A stretch of 64,000 nt of DNA from Metellina segmentata (lineage: Eukaryota > Arthropoda > Arachnida > Araneae > Tetragnathidae): positions 122,833,967 to 122,897,966 of the forward strand of contig OX375881.1 in assembly GCA_947359465.1 (NCBI GenBank), written 5' to 3'. Below the pieces are notes generated by a model. That model was given only the letters and a program-made list of their open reading frames with translations, was not told the DNA's origin and did not search any database. This document shows, one piece after another, positions 11,127 through 23,312 of the stretch. Numbering within the stretch: the stretch's first letter is position 1; every line of letters starts with the position of its first letter. Position numbers and translations under genes: made by a program.

Positions 11127-11702
11127 CTGGTGGGATAGTTAGTGAAAAAAGAAGTCGGTTTAAGGTAGAGAAAGTTAATAAACTTTTTTTAAAAACTGTA
11201 ACTAATAAACATTGGGGGCCTGTAATAATAAAAGGCCCTAATATTTTTTTATTTGCAGTAAATAAAAGTAAGTTTGTTGTGTCCCCACCATAAGTTAATT
11301 AACAAATAATAACTAACTAACAATAATTATTGTTATGTAGCTACCTAATTATACTTAAAGCTAGCAGTACCTACGTCAAATTGTTGTAAAAATTATTTTC
11401 TTTTATATTATACAGTTTGAAAATAAAAGATTTGTTAACTATTCTGATTAAGTTTATTGCCTTTGTTTTGACAGTTAAAAAAAGTCTAATTTGTAAATTA
11501 ATAAATACGGTAAATGACAAATTAAATCTCCCCCTCCCCGGGGAACATTAATGTTTAATTTGCTAAACCAGTTTTTAAGAAATGGGGGAAAATGTTTAAA
11601 TACACTGATGTTTAAAAACATCGATGTTTTTGGGCGATGTATAAAACATATCAATGTTTTAATTTTGAACATCGATGTTTTGCTGTCGATGTCGCATCCC
11701 TA
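11127..11702 (-). mobile_element. hAT-like MITE with CATCGATG palindromes, copy 1
   Basis: The right end reads GTCGATGTCGCATCCCTA, the reverse complement of the TAGGGATGCGAC end at 22811. The outer about 150 bp hold several AAACATCGATGTTT-type palindromes. The inner 400 bp (from AAAAAAGAAGTCGG) match 15706-16202 along their length, including a C-rich run (11530-11540). Non-autonomous: no transposase frame inside. The left end is not clear. Family placement rests on the 8-bp duplication seen with the copy at 22.8 kb. Confidence 0.65.
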
Positions 11703-12232
11703 CTTCGAACACGACGGTCTTTGGTTGGATTCTTATCGTAACGCTCTCGTCTTCAACGTTTGTTGGCTGTATTTGCTTCAAGGTTAATTGAATGTAGTGC
11801 TATTGTTTTTTCTGTTATTGTCAATTCAGATAACCTGTTTTTCTCGGGCTTCTAATTTAGAATTGTAGGGTTTCTTTTTTGTAGATGATAAATGACACGG
11901 GCAATGCAGCTCTAACTACATTCTATCGGAACACATGTGACGGCCACAGTGTGCTGTTACCAGGGGTTATAAAGCAGCATTCACTCCTCTCTGCTAAGAG
12001 AGGCTTCTAAAAATGCTTCTATTTATCCTTCGGAGATCCTTGTGTAGCCACTTAGCCCTGTACCGACCACTCACTACCACCCACTATGATAAAGTCCCCG
12101 ATACCTATTTGGGACTCTGGTTCCAGGAATTGAAACAGATGTTCAAAGCTGAATGGAAAGTTCCAATGGAAATCTATCTAATTACTCAGGCAGAAAAGAA
12201 AAGAGAAACGAATGTTTTCTTGAATTTTCTTG
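11703..12232. other. Non-coding stretch
   Basis: No gene recognised. A segment GGTTGGATTCTTATCG near 11720 resembles GGTTGGATTCGTACACG near 50055, so part of it is probably an old repeat. Confidence 0.4.
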
Positions 12233-12450
12233 TCTTGTTTCTTAAATTTTTTAATCAAAGTTGAAATCCGGTCTTTCTTTTGTAATTTTTTAATGGCATT
12301 TTTGGAATCTTGTATTGTTTTTGGAATTTTTATTGGCAGTTGGATTCCTGTCTTGTCCTCCAATTTTTTAATGGAAGTTGGAATCTGGTCTTGTTTTTTC
12401 GACATTTTTATGGAAGTTGAAATACGGTCTTGTTTCTTCAATTTAGGTTG
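12233..12450 (-). repeat. About 39-bp minisatellite, open on the minus strand
   Basis: About five units beginning TCTTGT at 12233, 12272, 12308, 12351, 12389 and 12428, with cores like CAATTTTTTAATGGAAGTTG. Spacing is 36-43 bp. Because 39 is a multiple of three, the minus strand has an open frame of about 100 codons with a 13-residue repeat (KQDRISTSIKK type). I regard this as a by-product of the tandem repeat rather than a gene. Confidence 0.65.
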
Positions 12451-12516
12451 AATGGAAATTTTGCTGTTGGAATGAAAGACTTCATTCAAATATCTATCAA
12501 AAATTAAACTTATATT

Positions 12517-12520
<4 letters not shown>

Positions 12521-12569
<49 letters not shown>
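12521..12569. repeat. (TA)n microsatellite
   Basis: An uninterrupted alternating TA tract of nearly 50 bp. Confidence 0.95.
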
Positions 12570-12572
<3 letters not shown>

Positions 12573-13010
12573 GGTTTCGAATAATTATCAGAGAGTAAAA
12601 AGTTGAAATTCTGCCTTATTGCTGAATTTCGGATTTTGTTAATCTCTGTATTTATAGACTAGTGTTTAAGTATGTTTTTCTTTAAAATGTGTCAGGTTTA
12701 CAACCTTTATGCGCATGATTATAAATTTTATATTTTATCTTCGAGTTGCAGCACATAAAAAGTACACGGTTCAACATTAACGTTACAGTATCCTGATAAT
12801 TTCTTTTAGAGAACAATTATTGCGATCAATAATCTCGTACAAATTATTTTATGACTATTTCCCGAAACAAAAATATATTTTGGTTTCAGAAGAATTGAGA
12901 CGATATGGGTTTCTTCTAAACAAATTATAGAGCGTTAGATTTAATAAATGTTTCTCATTGGGGAGTTTGGGATAAATGTACACTTGTTAATAACGAGAAA
13001 CACGTTATGT

Positions 13011-13133
13011 AGTTGGATACATCTTTAATTTATGCATCTTTGAGAAGGTAACATAGATCAAAATAGTAGATAGATTTTTTGGCCTTCAAATTGTTCAAAC
13101 GGAAATCAATCGAAAATCCCATCACTTCGAAGC
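13011..13133 (+). repeat. Dispersed repeat, shared with 14500-14616
   Basis: Starts AGTTGGATACATCTTTAA and ends AATCCCATCACTTC. The segment at 14500-14616 has the same motifs in the same order with scattered substitutions. No terminal repeats or coding capacity seen. Confidence 0.6.
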
Positions 13134-14499
13134 AGTGCTGTAGTAAAAACAACAGGATACAGTATGGGAGCACGCATAAAATTTTCCATAGGTGAAACAT
13201 GTAATTTCTACTTACACTTTCCAGGGGGAGGGTGCAAATAAACATGTACACACACTTACATGTATATATACGAAATCCATAAGCCAGGGGGTTGACTGCA
13301 CCCCTCCTGCGGGCGCCCATGGGGTATACTGAAAGGACCGGGAAATATGTTCGAATTAATCGAAGTTCAAATTATCGAGAGAGAAAAAGCGTATTTTAAT
13401 TTTATATTACAGGAAAGGAACTATGGAACTTTAAAAAAACTTCGACTTAAACAGAAATTCGTGGTCAGAAGTTTCCAGTTAGTGGGAGTTTACTATATTC
13501 ATGCAAAGCAAAATATGCAGACTAGCATCGAGTGATATTAAAATATAAAAATATCACTATAGTCTTATTATTTAACTAGGAGATAAAATAATTACAGGAA
13601 TGTTAAGAGAAAAATATTTAATCACATATGAAGTAGGATATAATTTAAAAATATAAATTTTAAGACCCTCAACTATCATTATTATTTAAATATTTTCCAA
13701 ACTGCTTGACTAGAGAAATCCATATCCGTGTCTCTTTTTGTAGCGCATGCTCTTGACCTATCGTCTACTGAAGAGCGATGGTTGGCCAACCAAGAATTTA
13801 CAATTTTTTTCCGGTTGAAAGTGGTCTATTTGCATTAATGAACTTTAGATTAGAGACGTTTGAAATCAATAAAGATGATCTTAAATCTGCTACACTATGT
13901 TATTCATTAAACTAAACCCGTGTTCGCACGCGGCTGTGGAACATGGTAGTATTTCAATTGTTCTTAAAAGAGACTTTAATTTTTATGAAATAACTTGGGC
14001 ATTTTCATTGGTCTCTCAAACCGTGACATTTATCATGACCGCACATTTTATCTATTCCAAAACGTCGACAGATCCTTTTTTAACTTTTGTTTCTCAATGG
14101 CGTACATTCCCTGTATTTATATTTTCTGGACCAAGCATGGATATATCCTTCAAAAGTTGACAATTTTCTTCATTAACATCAGAACTAAGTCTGTATTTCA
14201 TTTTATCGACAATACTTTGAATGAATTGCTTTTGATTAATAGGTACGATTTTGGAATTATGTACCAAGGTGATATCTTGAAACAGAAACTTTTCTTTCGC
14301 TTCAAAAGCTATCTGCGTTTCACGTGATGTTTCTTGCGATGTTTTTTAAGAAAAAGCAAAGCGAGTACGTAGGTTTTAAGAAAAAGTAGAGGGTATTCGG
14401 AATTTGCTGGAAAAACCAGAGGGGATATACGGCTTATACCACCGTATACCCTCCACTACAGCCCTGCTTCGAAGTCTGTTTTACTTTTATCATTCGAGT
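13134..14499. other. Non-coding stretch between two repeat copies
   Basis: No recognisable protein. A GC-rich segment near 13285-13320 and CCGTATACCCTCCACTACAG near 14440 look repeat-derived but were not matched elsewhere in the window. Confidence 0.4.
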
Positions 14500-14616
14500 A
14501 GTTGGATATATCTTTAAATTATGTATGTATTGAGAAGGTAACATAAATAAGAATATATAGATTTTTGGCCATGAAAGTGTTCACCCGGAAACCAGTCAAA
14601 AATCCCATCACTTCAG
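14500..14616 (+). repeat. Dispersed repeat, second copy of 13011-13133
   Basis: Starts AGTTGGATATATCTTTAA, includes TGAGAAGGTAACATA and ends AATCCCATCACTTC, all present in the copy at 13.0 kb. Confidence 0.6.
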
Positions 14617-15300
14617 TCTATTTTACTTTTATCATTGAACACAGCGTGAATACCAACTGTACTGAACGCTTAAATTTAAAAAAAAATTGAGTTAATAGAA
14701 ATTATATCTATATGCCTTTTCTGCGCCTTCAAAAATATTCCTCCCATTTGCACTATTTGTGCATGAATTTCCATGAAACATTTGTTTAAGTAGTTGGTTT
14801 CAGAAGATGCTTCCACTACACTTGAGAAACATTAAAAGCTATTTGCAATGACCCTGGATCAACCCAAAAACAACACGTGCAGAAGATTTTTGTGGGGGTG
14901 AGGGGGGGGGGTTAAGGGATGTTTCGGGAATTGTCATTGGGCGTTTGAACAAAGGGGTTCGAGTGGGAACTGCCATCGAAATCGGAACTCGTCACATGGA
15001 ATGACACATTTTTCAAATAAGTCAGACATTTTCGCAAACAATTAAAGTAAAATACAATGTTAGAAAATAAAAACATTTAAAATTTGTTTCATATTTAATG
15101 CAAAGTACGGAATTTACTTGTGTCCGTTCTTTATTGCTTTTTTTTAAATATTTTCAATTTGGTTTTGTATTCTTTTTGCATCATTTTATAATACATTTCC
15201 AATCGTCTGAAACTGAAGTTTTTTTTAAATAATTCTCAAAGTATTTCGAAACTGTGTTATCGCAAAAGTTCAAAGTAGTAACAGAAGACCATGTTCCAAT
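14617..15300. other. Non-coding stretch
   Basis: No gene recognised. A G-rich run lies near 14895-14912. Confidence 0.4.
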
Positions 15301-16202
15301 TAGTGATGCGACATCGATGTCGAGGTTTTGTTTTTAAATGAAAAAAAATACCATGATAAAAAATTTTAAAAACAACAGAGTAGCATAATTTTTATAATCA
15401 GTAAATTGAACATACTCTTAAAACTTAAGTAGACAAGGGTGAAGTGTCTGAAAAGTAGGAATGCGACATCGATGTCGCTGTTTTCAAAATATGGATGTTT
15501 TATAAAAACATTGTTGTATTTACCATCGATTTATTGGAGCCGATGTTTTAACATTGTTGATGATTTTATGTTGTGTTTTTCTTGTTTTTTTTTAATGAAA
15601 AAATGCACCATATTAAAAATTAAGAAAAACAACCGTGCACTAAGTATTTGTTAGTGAAATACTAAGGCGACATCTGTTCCATCAGAACGAGTTTTTGGGT
15701 ACTGGTGAAAAAAGAAGTCGGCTGAGGTGGAGAAAGTTAAACTTCTTTTTTTACAAACTGAAAATAATAAATATTAGGGCCATAATAATTACAGGCAGCA
15801 TATTTTTTATATACAGTAAATAAAAAATAAGTTTGTTGTGTTCCCCCACCATACGTTGATAAATAATTAATGATAACTAACGATAATTCTTGTTATGTAC
15901 CTACCTAATTATACTTATAGTTAGTAGTACCTATGTCGAATTGGTGGAAATTATTATTTTATTTTATATTATTCAATTTGAAAATAAAAGATTTGTTGAT
16001 TGTTCTTATTATTTTTTGACTTTGTTTCGATAGTTAAAAAAAAGTCTTACATATAAATCTATAAACACGGCAAATGTCAAATTAAATCCACCCCCCCCCC
16101 CTCCCCCGGCGAACATTATGTTTGAGGTTGCCAAACCAATTTTTAGAAATGGAGAAAAAAAGCTTAAATACACAGATGTTCTAGTACCTATCCACATCCC
16201 TA
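15301..16202 (+). mobile_element. hAT-like MITE with CATCGATG palindromes, copy 2
   Basis: A terminus-like TAGGAATGCGACATCGATGT lies at 15456 and the far end reads CACATCCCTA, finishing at 16202. The interior from 15706 matches copy 1 at 11127-11540 along its length (same AAAGAAGTCGG, TAATTATACTTA and C-rich run). A second end-like motif, TAGTGATGCGACATCGATGT at 15301, suggests an earlier or nested insertion. No coding capacity. Confidence 0.65.
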
Positions 16203-17594
16203 GTTCCATTTCTCGTAATAAAAGAAATTCGATATCCACACACTTGTTTTTTTAAGAACACTTTTATATTCATACATAAATCATTTAACTACCAGAATCT
16301 TGATACCTGATGTTTCTAAAACAGTTTAGTCAAGTTAACTTATGAAAATATGTTGCGTAAAATAGGATGAAACGTCAATCTACTTCATCTTTCGCAAGTA
16401 ATTGTTTATCGGGACTTTGTGTGAATCACACACATGTTTCTTTAAATTGCATAGTTGTGAAGTTTGGTAACTCCCATTTTGAACAGCAAATTGAAAACAC
16501 TACCACATTTTCTTTAACACTTAATAAAAAGTGGGCAACTTGCATTTTAACGGTCCTCAGAGATCTTCGAACGCTTTTTCTTCAGGGTCTTTTGAAGGTT
16601 TTCCTCCTTTGCTGCGGCGCATTTGTGGAAATTGAGAGGATCATGCAGCTGTAAAATTTTATAGATTCCGATAAAAGTTCTAAGTAATATTTTCTTAAAT
16701 TTTCCCCCAAGATTACTTCAAATGCATTTAACTTTTTGATGAAGTTCTATCCAATCCAACATTTTTAGCATTCGAAGTAAACTGTAGTAGACGACTTATG
16801 GAGAAGCAGCTAATGCTGTTACGGAGATAATTCATTTGAGATTTTTTCATCATACATGTGGGGAGAAGAAAATGGTGATAGTTAATAGATGAAACAAGGC
16901 CAAAATATGACGTATTTTCTTGATTTTGATACAAACTCTGAATCATCTCATCTGTTCTGTGATTCAGGGAAACAAAGGGTAATACACATGTCTTAAAGGG
17001 TCGTTTCCACTTCTTAGAGGGTAGTAATGCCACGTGCCGATCGTCGAATTACGTTCTAATCCTAGGACATCCTTAAATAATTATTTCTACCTTTGTTCTA
17101 GCCGTTTGGAATTGGCTCCACAAACTATTCCGCTCTAATACCGATGAGCTCTCGACAAACAATATATAATGTCGGAGGTTAAAGAATTGTTCACGTACTG
17201 AACAACATTTTGAAGCACCTTAAGCTGTGGCTCTAAAATGAGCCGTGCTGTCAATTCCCTCTAACACAACCACCTCCAAAAATACGTCACACCGCCAAAA
17301 AAACCCTCCCTTATCTTTCATTTCGAACAGTTTGTAACACATCGTCAATAAGCTAAAAAAAACCTTTAAAAGCCCATAGGAACACCCGAAAAGAAAAAAC
17401 TGCCTTTTTTCGCGTATCGGAGTAAATGTATTTAACTGCGGTATCTAGTGAACGAAACAGCACTGGAAAAGGAAACGGAAGAAAGCAGAAACGAATTTTT
17501 TAAAATGGAGCCCATGTTACTTCTCTGATATCTTCAGTTAAACTTTAAAAGTGTGTCGTGGGCTTTTTCTTCTCGGAAGAGTAATAGCTTATCA
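16203..17594. other. Non-coding stretch
   Basis: No gene recognised on either strand; the short open frames resemble no family I know. Confidence 0.4.
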
Positions 17595-17673
17595 CATTAC
17601 TAGAATGCTCGGATGGAGGGACTCAGAATTTAGCTCCGGGAAAATTACCGATCCATAATGATTCGGGAGTCCC
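17595..17673 (+). repeat. Well-conserved 79-bp repeat, copy 1
   Basis: CATTACTAGAATGCTCGGAT...ATTCGGGAGTCCC. The segment at 27458-27536 is the same length and differs at about three positions. GGGACTC near its start and GAGTCCC at its end form an imperfect inverted repeat. No coding capacity. Confidence 0.85.
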
Positions 17674-18289
17674 GAAATGTCACCTTTGTTTATTGTTGGA
17701 AGCAAGTATAACTTTTGTCCTGATAACTTTGATGGAAGAATGTGAAATTATGCAACATATTTTAAAGAACTTTCCCATTCCATAGGTCAATGTGTAGGTA
17801 TGTGAATGTGTATAAATGATTCAGTAACATTCAAGTGACTCAGAAATATCTTTATGTATGTGATGTCAACACTAATGGCACTGAACTGTTTGTGAAGGAT
17901 GCGTGTATGAATAAATCCGCTTTGGTTAAAACAAAATATTTAATAGAAACAAGTAAAACGGTACACGTAAATTGTTGCTTTTTACGTCCGCATGGGACTA
18001 ATCGACTGTAAATGTTCAATAATCTAATGCGTGTAAATCCACATAGGAGGATACACAGTTACTCAGTAGATGGGAGGAATTCCCAATTTAGTCCACCTAG
18101 GGCACAAATGAGCCACAAAGGTCTCGAAGTATTATCATCCGCACGGCGGGTCGGTCACGTAAACTCCATCTCGATCTGTTCTCGTTGTAGAACAGTTCAT
18201 CCGCTGCGGGTAGAATAAAAACCTTTTCCCCTAGCGTTCTTGGTGATTCGTCGCCTCGATGAAATAGTTCCCTTCTCCTTTGGGTAGTA
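17674..18289. other. Non-coding stretch
   Basis: No recognisable gene or repeat unit. Confidence 0.4.
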
Positions 18290-18530
18290 GGTGGGGAGGC
18301 GAAGGATTCGTTCTTCACATGTATATGTTGATGCATGGCAACAATTTCTTATGCAGAGCAGTTGATTTTTTGTTTGGAGAGTGGGGTGCCATATCAGATG
18401 TGACATCATTATCTGATAGTGGTTCAAATTACGTGGTGTTGTTCAAGGATCTTTTCTTTCGGGGGTTGATCCGTCGCCAATAGCCTTTTATGTTTTCTCC
18501 TGTGCGATGTTAATTAAAATACCTACCTAC
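18290..18530 (+). repeat. SINE-like dispersed repeat, copy 2
   Basis: Contains TTTGGAGAGTGGGGTGCCAT, GTGGTTCAAATTACGTGGTG, TTGATCCGTCGCCAATAGCC and a tail GCGATGTTAATTAAAATACC, in the same order as copies at 23.8 and 52.1 kb. An inserted segment precedes the shared core. Confidence 0.6.
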
Positions 18531-19140
18531 CTGAAAGACATACTCACAAATTCTCTCAGAAAAAAGAACTCATGTGTAATAATATCCTGGGTTGAAGAAT
18601 TTGTTCGTCAATACTGCATATTATTCTAAACTGCTGTAAATCTTTACATTATTGACCAAAAAAATACAGTCATTCCTTAGTATGCTGCCGTTACATGTGA
18701 CAAATTCTTAAAAGAGTATTAACCCAATTTAAAAAACAATTTCCTTCTCGCCCACTTCGGGAACACATTTCGTGAACATTATTTTTATCGGAAAGTAAAT
18801 AGAAGTCTATTATCACTGTTTGCTAAAATATGTTCTTCATAAACAGCGCTTGTGCATCGTTCTGTTCTGGGCGCTTATTTATATTGCTGTTCCATTATGT
18901 GTTTAGGAGAGGGAGTGTTTTCACCAAATTGTTTTGTACTGAGGAATTTTAATGGAACACGAACAACACCCATTCTGAGTTGACTGAAGACTCGTTAATT
19001 TTTGCCTGCAAGAAACGTAGATTTGCAAAGTTTACGAAGTCCAATGTCATAACTTTAAAAGTACATCAACTGTGATAAAAGAACGTAACGTAGTGGCGAA
19101 TTTCTTTTATGTTTAAGAGTCGAGCGCATACACACTCTAC
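18531..19140. other. Non-coding stretch
   Basis: No recognisable gene or repeat. Confidence 0.4.
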
Positions 19141-19430
19141 ATGCTGTCAACGAGATATCTCGTTGCTGAAGAACTGACCAATTTTACTAGTGATGTGCTA
19201 TCTCATCCATCACGTTCTAATTAATTGTACAAATGCCCCGATATCTCGTCCGTCAATATCTGACCAATTTCAATAATGTCCAAGTGTCTCATCCATTAAG
19301 ATTTCGTCCGGTTTGCTAATGACGTCCACCCTCAAAGTGGTTTCGACGAGATACCTCGTCCATCAACATTTCATGAATTTATGTGTCAATATGGGGATAT
19401 CTCGTCATCAAAGTATTGCCGATTTTGTGA
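19141..19430 (+). repeat. Cluster of palindrome-bearing units (GACGAGATACCTCGTC family)
   Basis: Four or more degenerate units of roughly 50-100 bp, each with a palindromic core such as CGAGATATCTCG (19151-19162) or GACGAGATACCTCGTC (19345-19360), followed by CATCAACAT, CTGACCAATTTT and CTAATG. Single units recur near 20610, 21206, 47863, 50767, 50910, 61037 and 61080. Confidence 0.6.
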
Positions 19431-19787
19431 TGATGACGAAATGAAGATTTGGTCTCTTGTTTTCTACGTCAAGATACTTCTACAATGTGCACCGTCCAAC
19501 CCTAAGGCATTCGGTGAGAAATTTGGCTGCGAAGTACCCCCACTCAGCACGAGAACCTGGGGGCGTAGTGCTCTGTTCTAGGTCACCGTTCACACCCCAC
19601 ACTAGCTGGCGGGACCAGCCGGGATGAAAATCTCCCGCCCGGGACCCACCACCTAGAAATGCGCAAGTACCATTTTGTTATCTTTAACCTATCCTTCTTT
19701 GACCGGGGTCCACGTTCTTATTTTCATACTTTTAGTTAGATCTAAATCTATCGAGAACTCACCCTCTGGCAACGGAAAGTGTCAAGA
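19431..19787. other. Non-coding stretch with a GC-rich inverted repeat
   Basis: A short GC-rich section at about 19600-19650 holds GGCGGGACCAGCCGGGA and CTCCCGCCCGGGACC, which can pair imperfectly. No gene recognised. Confidence 0.35.
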
Positions 19788-19789
19788 TA

Positions 19790-20547
19790 CAGTGAACCAC
19801 CCGTTGGACCACAAAAATTCGGTCTTACAGAGAGTTGGTCCCTGACTAGAGCTAATGCGTAAAGTGAAATGTAATGCAATGCATATATACTACAAAAAAA
19901 GGTATTTTTGAATTAGTTTATTACATTTCATATCTATACAACTTTAAAGAATTAATTAACTGAAGTTTGCTTTGATTTTGACAATCTATCATGACCAATT
20001 TGTGTTTCTAAAGATTCTTTGAGATCTCTTGAAACAAATTATTTATTTTAGTATCATCTCTAACAGGCATCGAACTTTCTTTCAATCTATTTATTTCATC
20101 AAGTGTTGCAAGTGATATGAAATAAAAGTTTTAACTGGATCGTCGTCTGAATAAAAATGAGATTCTAAAATAGATTAAAAAATCTCGAATGTAATATCAT
20201 TCATTCTTACAAATGGTTGTAGAATTTATTTTTTAGTAAAAATTAAGGTCTTACCTTTGTCGCGATTTTTTATAATACGATTCTCCTTGTCTTCAGATAG
20301 ATTACCGTAACACTCAAGAGCAAGAGCTCATTGTAGCAAAAGCTCAGAACGCAATGTGTATGCGTAGAGCTTGGCTGCTCAATTTGAAAGTCGACTGAAA
20401 GTTGAAAAATGGTTCTTTGAGGAAGGGAGAGAGACGGGAATTAAGTGGTCCTTTAAAGGAAGGAAAATTAACATTCAGCCTATAGCCAAAATATAGACCA
20501 GAAAGAAATGGTCTTGTGAGAGGTGGTCTTTCAGAGAGGTATCACTG
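19790..20547. mobile_element. pogo-like MITE
   Basis: The ends are inverted: CAGTGAACCACC at 19790 and GAGGTATCACTG ending at 20547, each flanked by TA (19788-19789 and 20548-20549). Next to each end is GGTC/GACC-rich sequence (GGACCACAAAAATTCGGTC on the left, GACCAGAAAGAAATGGTC on the right), as in pogo/Tigger-type ends. The 758-bp interior has no transposase frame, so the element is non-autonomous. Confidence 0.55.
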
Positions 20548-20549
20548 TA

Positions 20550-22470
20550 AATCGTGCATCAAGACATTGCTAATTTTTTGATGATGAATAAATCAATTTC
20601 TGGTACTTTAACTTATGTTGAGATATATCATTATCAAGATCTGATCTGTTTTGCTGCTGATATTATACCTCGTCTACACAGGCTAAGTTTAAAAACCATC
20701 CAAGGTGGTCAGAGTCAACCACGCGATATCTTCTCAAACTCCAACACGAAAAAGCGTTATTCTCTTCTCGATTGAATGTAGGATTTGGAGATATTCGTAT
20801 CGAAAATCTTGTTTTCAGTCATTGGAAATTTCTAAGCTAAATACAACACACTATCCTTTTGGTTTCATTGGGGGTGAATGGGTTGTATGTGTATCGATAA
20901 CACATGATTGCGATGATGAACAGAAGAATGCACGCCTTACAGCGTCAGCACCTAGATTACTGTACATTATAGAACTGTCCTCCGTCACATTCGCTTGAAG
21001 GTGCATTATCCACTGTTAAGATGGAACCTGCTAGGTAGCCAATGGGCGTCTTGCATACGATGCCTTTAAAGCATAGGATTATAACTATTATTGTTCAATC
21101 CGTTGATCATGGAGGCCCATCGACTGGCCCACTCATTTCAATATAAGAAGCCCAAAAGTACCATTGTTAGGCATTTAAGGTGTGGTCAGTTTTGGTAATG
21201 ACTTGATACCTCGTCAAGGCAAATCTTCTATGCTAAAGGAATGTAAGTCCAAGTAGGAAAAACAACTTGTCTCTTGCTAAAGATCGTGTGGCTGTTTGGA
21301 ACAGGTGTTTTTTTTATCAGAGTCTGTCCACTACAGAGGGATTTTTGAAGCGAAGATAAACCACCAGGCTGGTTAATAAGGAAAAGTACATCCCCTTTAA
21401 GTACAATCTAAACACTTCTTAGTAACATAGGAACAAAAGTGTTCCCACAAATATTTGAAGAAATTCCAAAGACCCTCAAAATAAATGAAAAGAACAAGCA
21501 GAACTTCTGAGACATTAGTTCCAAAGAAAAAGCTGGTATATGTGGCAGTTTAAAAACCTAAACGGGAGAGCAATGTTATACTACAAAAATAGAGAAAACA
21601 AACTCTTTCCACGAGAATTGTTACTTTATTCTCAGTTTTCATAATTTAATGAATCTTTTTTCCTGGGTGGCCCATTTGTTCGGAGAGAAAAATTAATTGT
21701 TTTTTAGGTTACGCCAAAGAGCAAACTTCGTATCTGAGATCTGAATTTTCTTCCTTATATAATAGTTTTATAATGTTACAAAAGTGTCTAGGATCAAAAA
21801 GAAGGGACAAGTTTCGAGGGGGCACATAATTTATAAAGAGAACTCGGAGTTGTGTAGTATTTTATTTTTCGAAATAGAGAGGGTTTGGTTATACCATAAA
21901 TTTTGAAGAATCATTTCTGAAGGTATACGATTATTATATTAGCCCTTTGACCGTCCTAAATATTTTAGTGGACTTCTTTGAAACGTCCTCTCTGTAGCTA
22001 AAGAATGAGCACAAATTGATAGAAGAAAACTTTTCGGACTGCACGAAAACCGGCCATGCAGTCTTTTCCATCCCCCTGTGCCTATTGATTCGTATAACAA
22101 CAGGGGTCAATCTTCCCCACTTCCCCTTCAGGGTTAGGGCTGGGTAGGGCCATTCAAAGTCATAAATTAGTCTACTGAGAGGAGTATTTGCTGTCCTGAG
22201 GCTTTTCACGTGAGAACATTTCGGGTTTCTCTAAATCAGTTGTACTTGCTGCTTGTAATGTTCCAAAAGTGGCACTAAAGGTTTTTGTCAAACATTTTCT
22301 TTTGAAAGGTCTAGCAACTCGAGGGAAGAGCTTTCCGCAGGAAATTCGAGTATACTTTATTAATATTTTCCTGTTTGAACAAGTATTGATGGTTTAGTAA
22401 AATGTGATGAAGCATTTTCTGGTTCCTCCAATATACTAGTGAAATCTACAGTTGAATTGCTCAAACAAAA
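20550..22470. other. Non-coding stretch
   Basis: No gene recognised. A degenerate unit of the GACGAGATACCTCGTC family lies near 20610-20680 and half a unit near 21206-21220. A weak relation to transposon flanks is possible after 21200 but cannot be supported. Confidence 0.4.
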
Positions 22471-22810
22471 ATGTTTTATCATCATATTTATCAGAGGGTT
22501 ATTGAACTTGTCATGGATTCCGGTTCGGACTATTCTGACAGAGAGGATTTAATTTCATCTTCTGAAGATGATAATTCTTCAACGAAAAGTGAATCTGACG
22601 ATGATACTCTAAATGCTGCTCGCAATTGGTGTCCCATTGATATACAATGCATCTACTCCTGCTCCTCCGAATTTTCAATTTACTTCAACTCCTGGAATAA
22701 GTCCTTCGATAAAGATTTTGCTTGGAAACACATATGATCCGATGATGTTTTTTAGCATATTTTTTTATGAGAAAATCATGAATTTCATCATGGAAGAAAC
22801 TGATAGATAT

Positions 22811-23312
22811 TAGGGATGCGACATCGATAGCAAAACATCGATGTTCAAAATCAAAACATCGATGTTGATAATACATCGACCCAAAAACATCGATGTTTTT
22901 AAAATTCAGTGTATTTAAACTTGTTTTCCCATTTCTTAAAACTGGTTTAGCAACTAGTGATGCGACATCGGCTCCAATACATCGATGTTTTTTTCTAAAA
23001 CATCAATGTTTAGAAAACATGGACATTGATGTCACATCCCTACTCTTCAGACCCTTCATCCTTGGTCTCTTTGATCTAAAAGTATGTTCAATTGGCTGAT
23101 TATAAAAATTATGCTACTTGACTATTTTTAAAATTTTTAAAACGGTAATTTTTTCATTTAAAAATAAAACATCGACACAGCGTAAAAACATCGACAAGTA
23201 TAAACATCGATGTTACCAAAATATCGACCCCAATACATCGATGTTAAATACATCGATGTTTTTAAAAAAACATCGATGTTTTGAAAACATCGACATCGAT
23301 GTCGCATCACTA
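22811..23312 (+). mobile_element. hAT-like MITE inserted in piggyBac, 8-bp target duplication
   Basis: It starts TAGGGATGCGACATCGAT and ends ATCGATGTCGCATCACTA, and is flanked by the direct 8-bp repeat ATAGATAT (22803-22810 and 23313-23320). An 8-bp duplication is the hAT hallmark. Removing the element and one duplication restores the piggyBac reading order. The interior is made of repeated AACATCGATGTT palindromes. Another complete pair of ends (TAGTGATGCGAC near 22955 and CACATCCCTA near 23041) shows that one member has inserted into another. Confidence 0.8.

Noticed and set aside
13030..14327. Several frames of 60-110 codons
   Set aside because: AT-rich, low complexity and partly in a dispersed repeat; no motif recognised.
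18097..18427. Minus-strand frames near 18.2 kb
   Set aside because: They overlap a SINE-like repeat and match no family.
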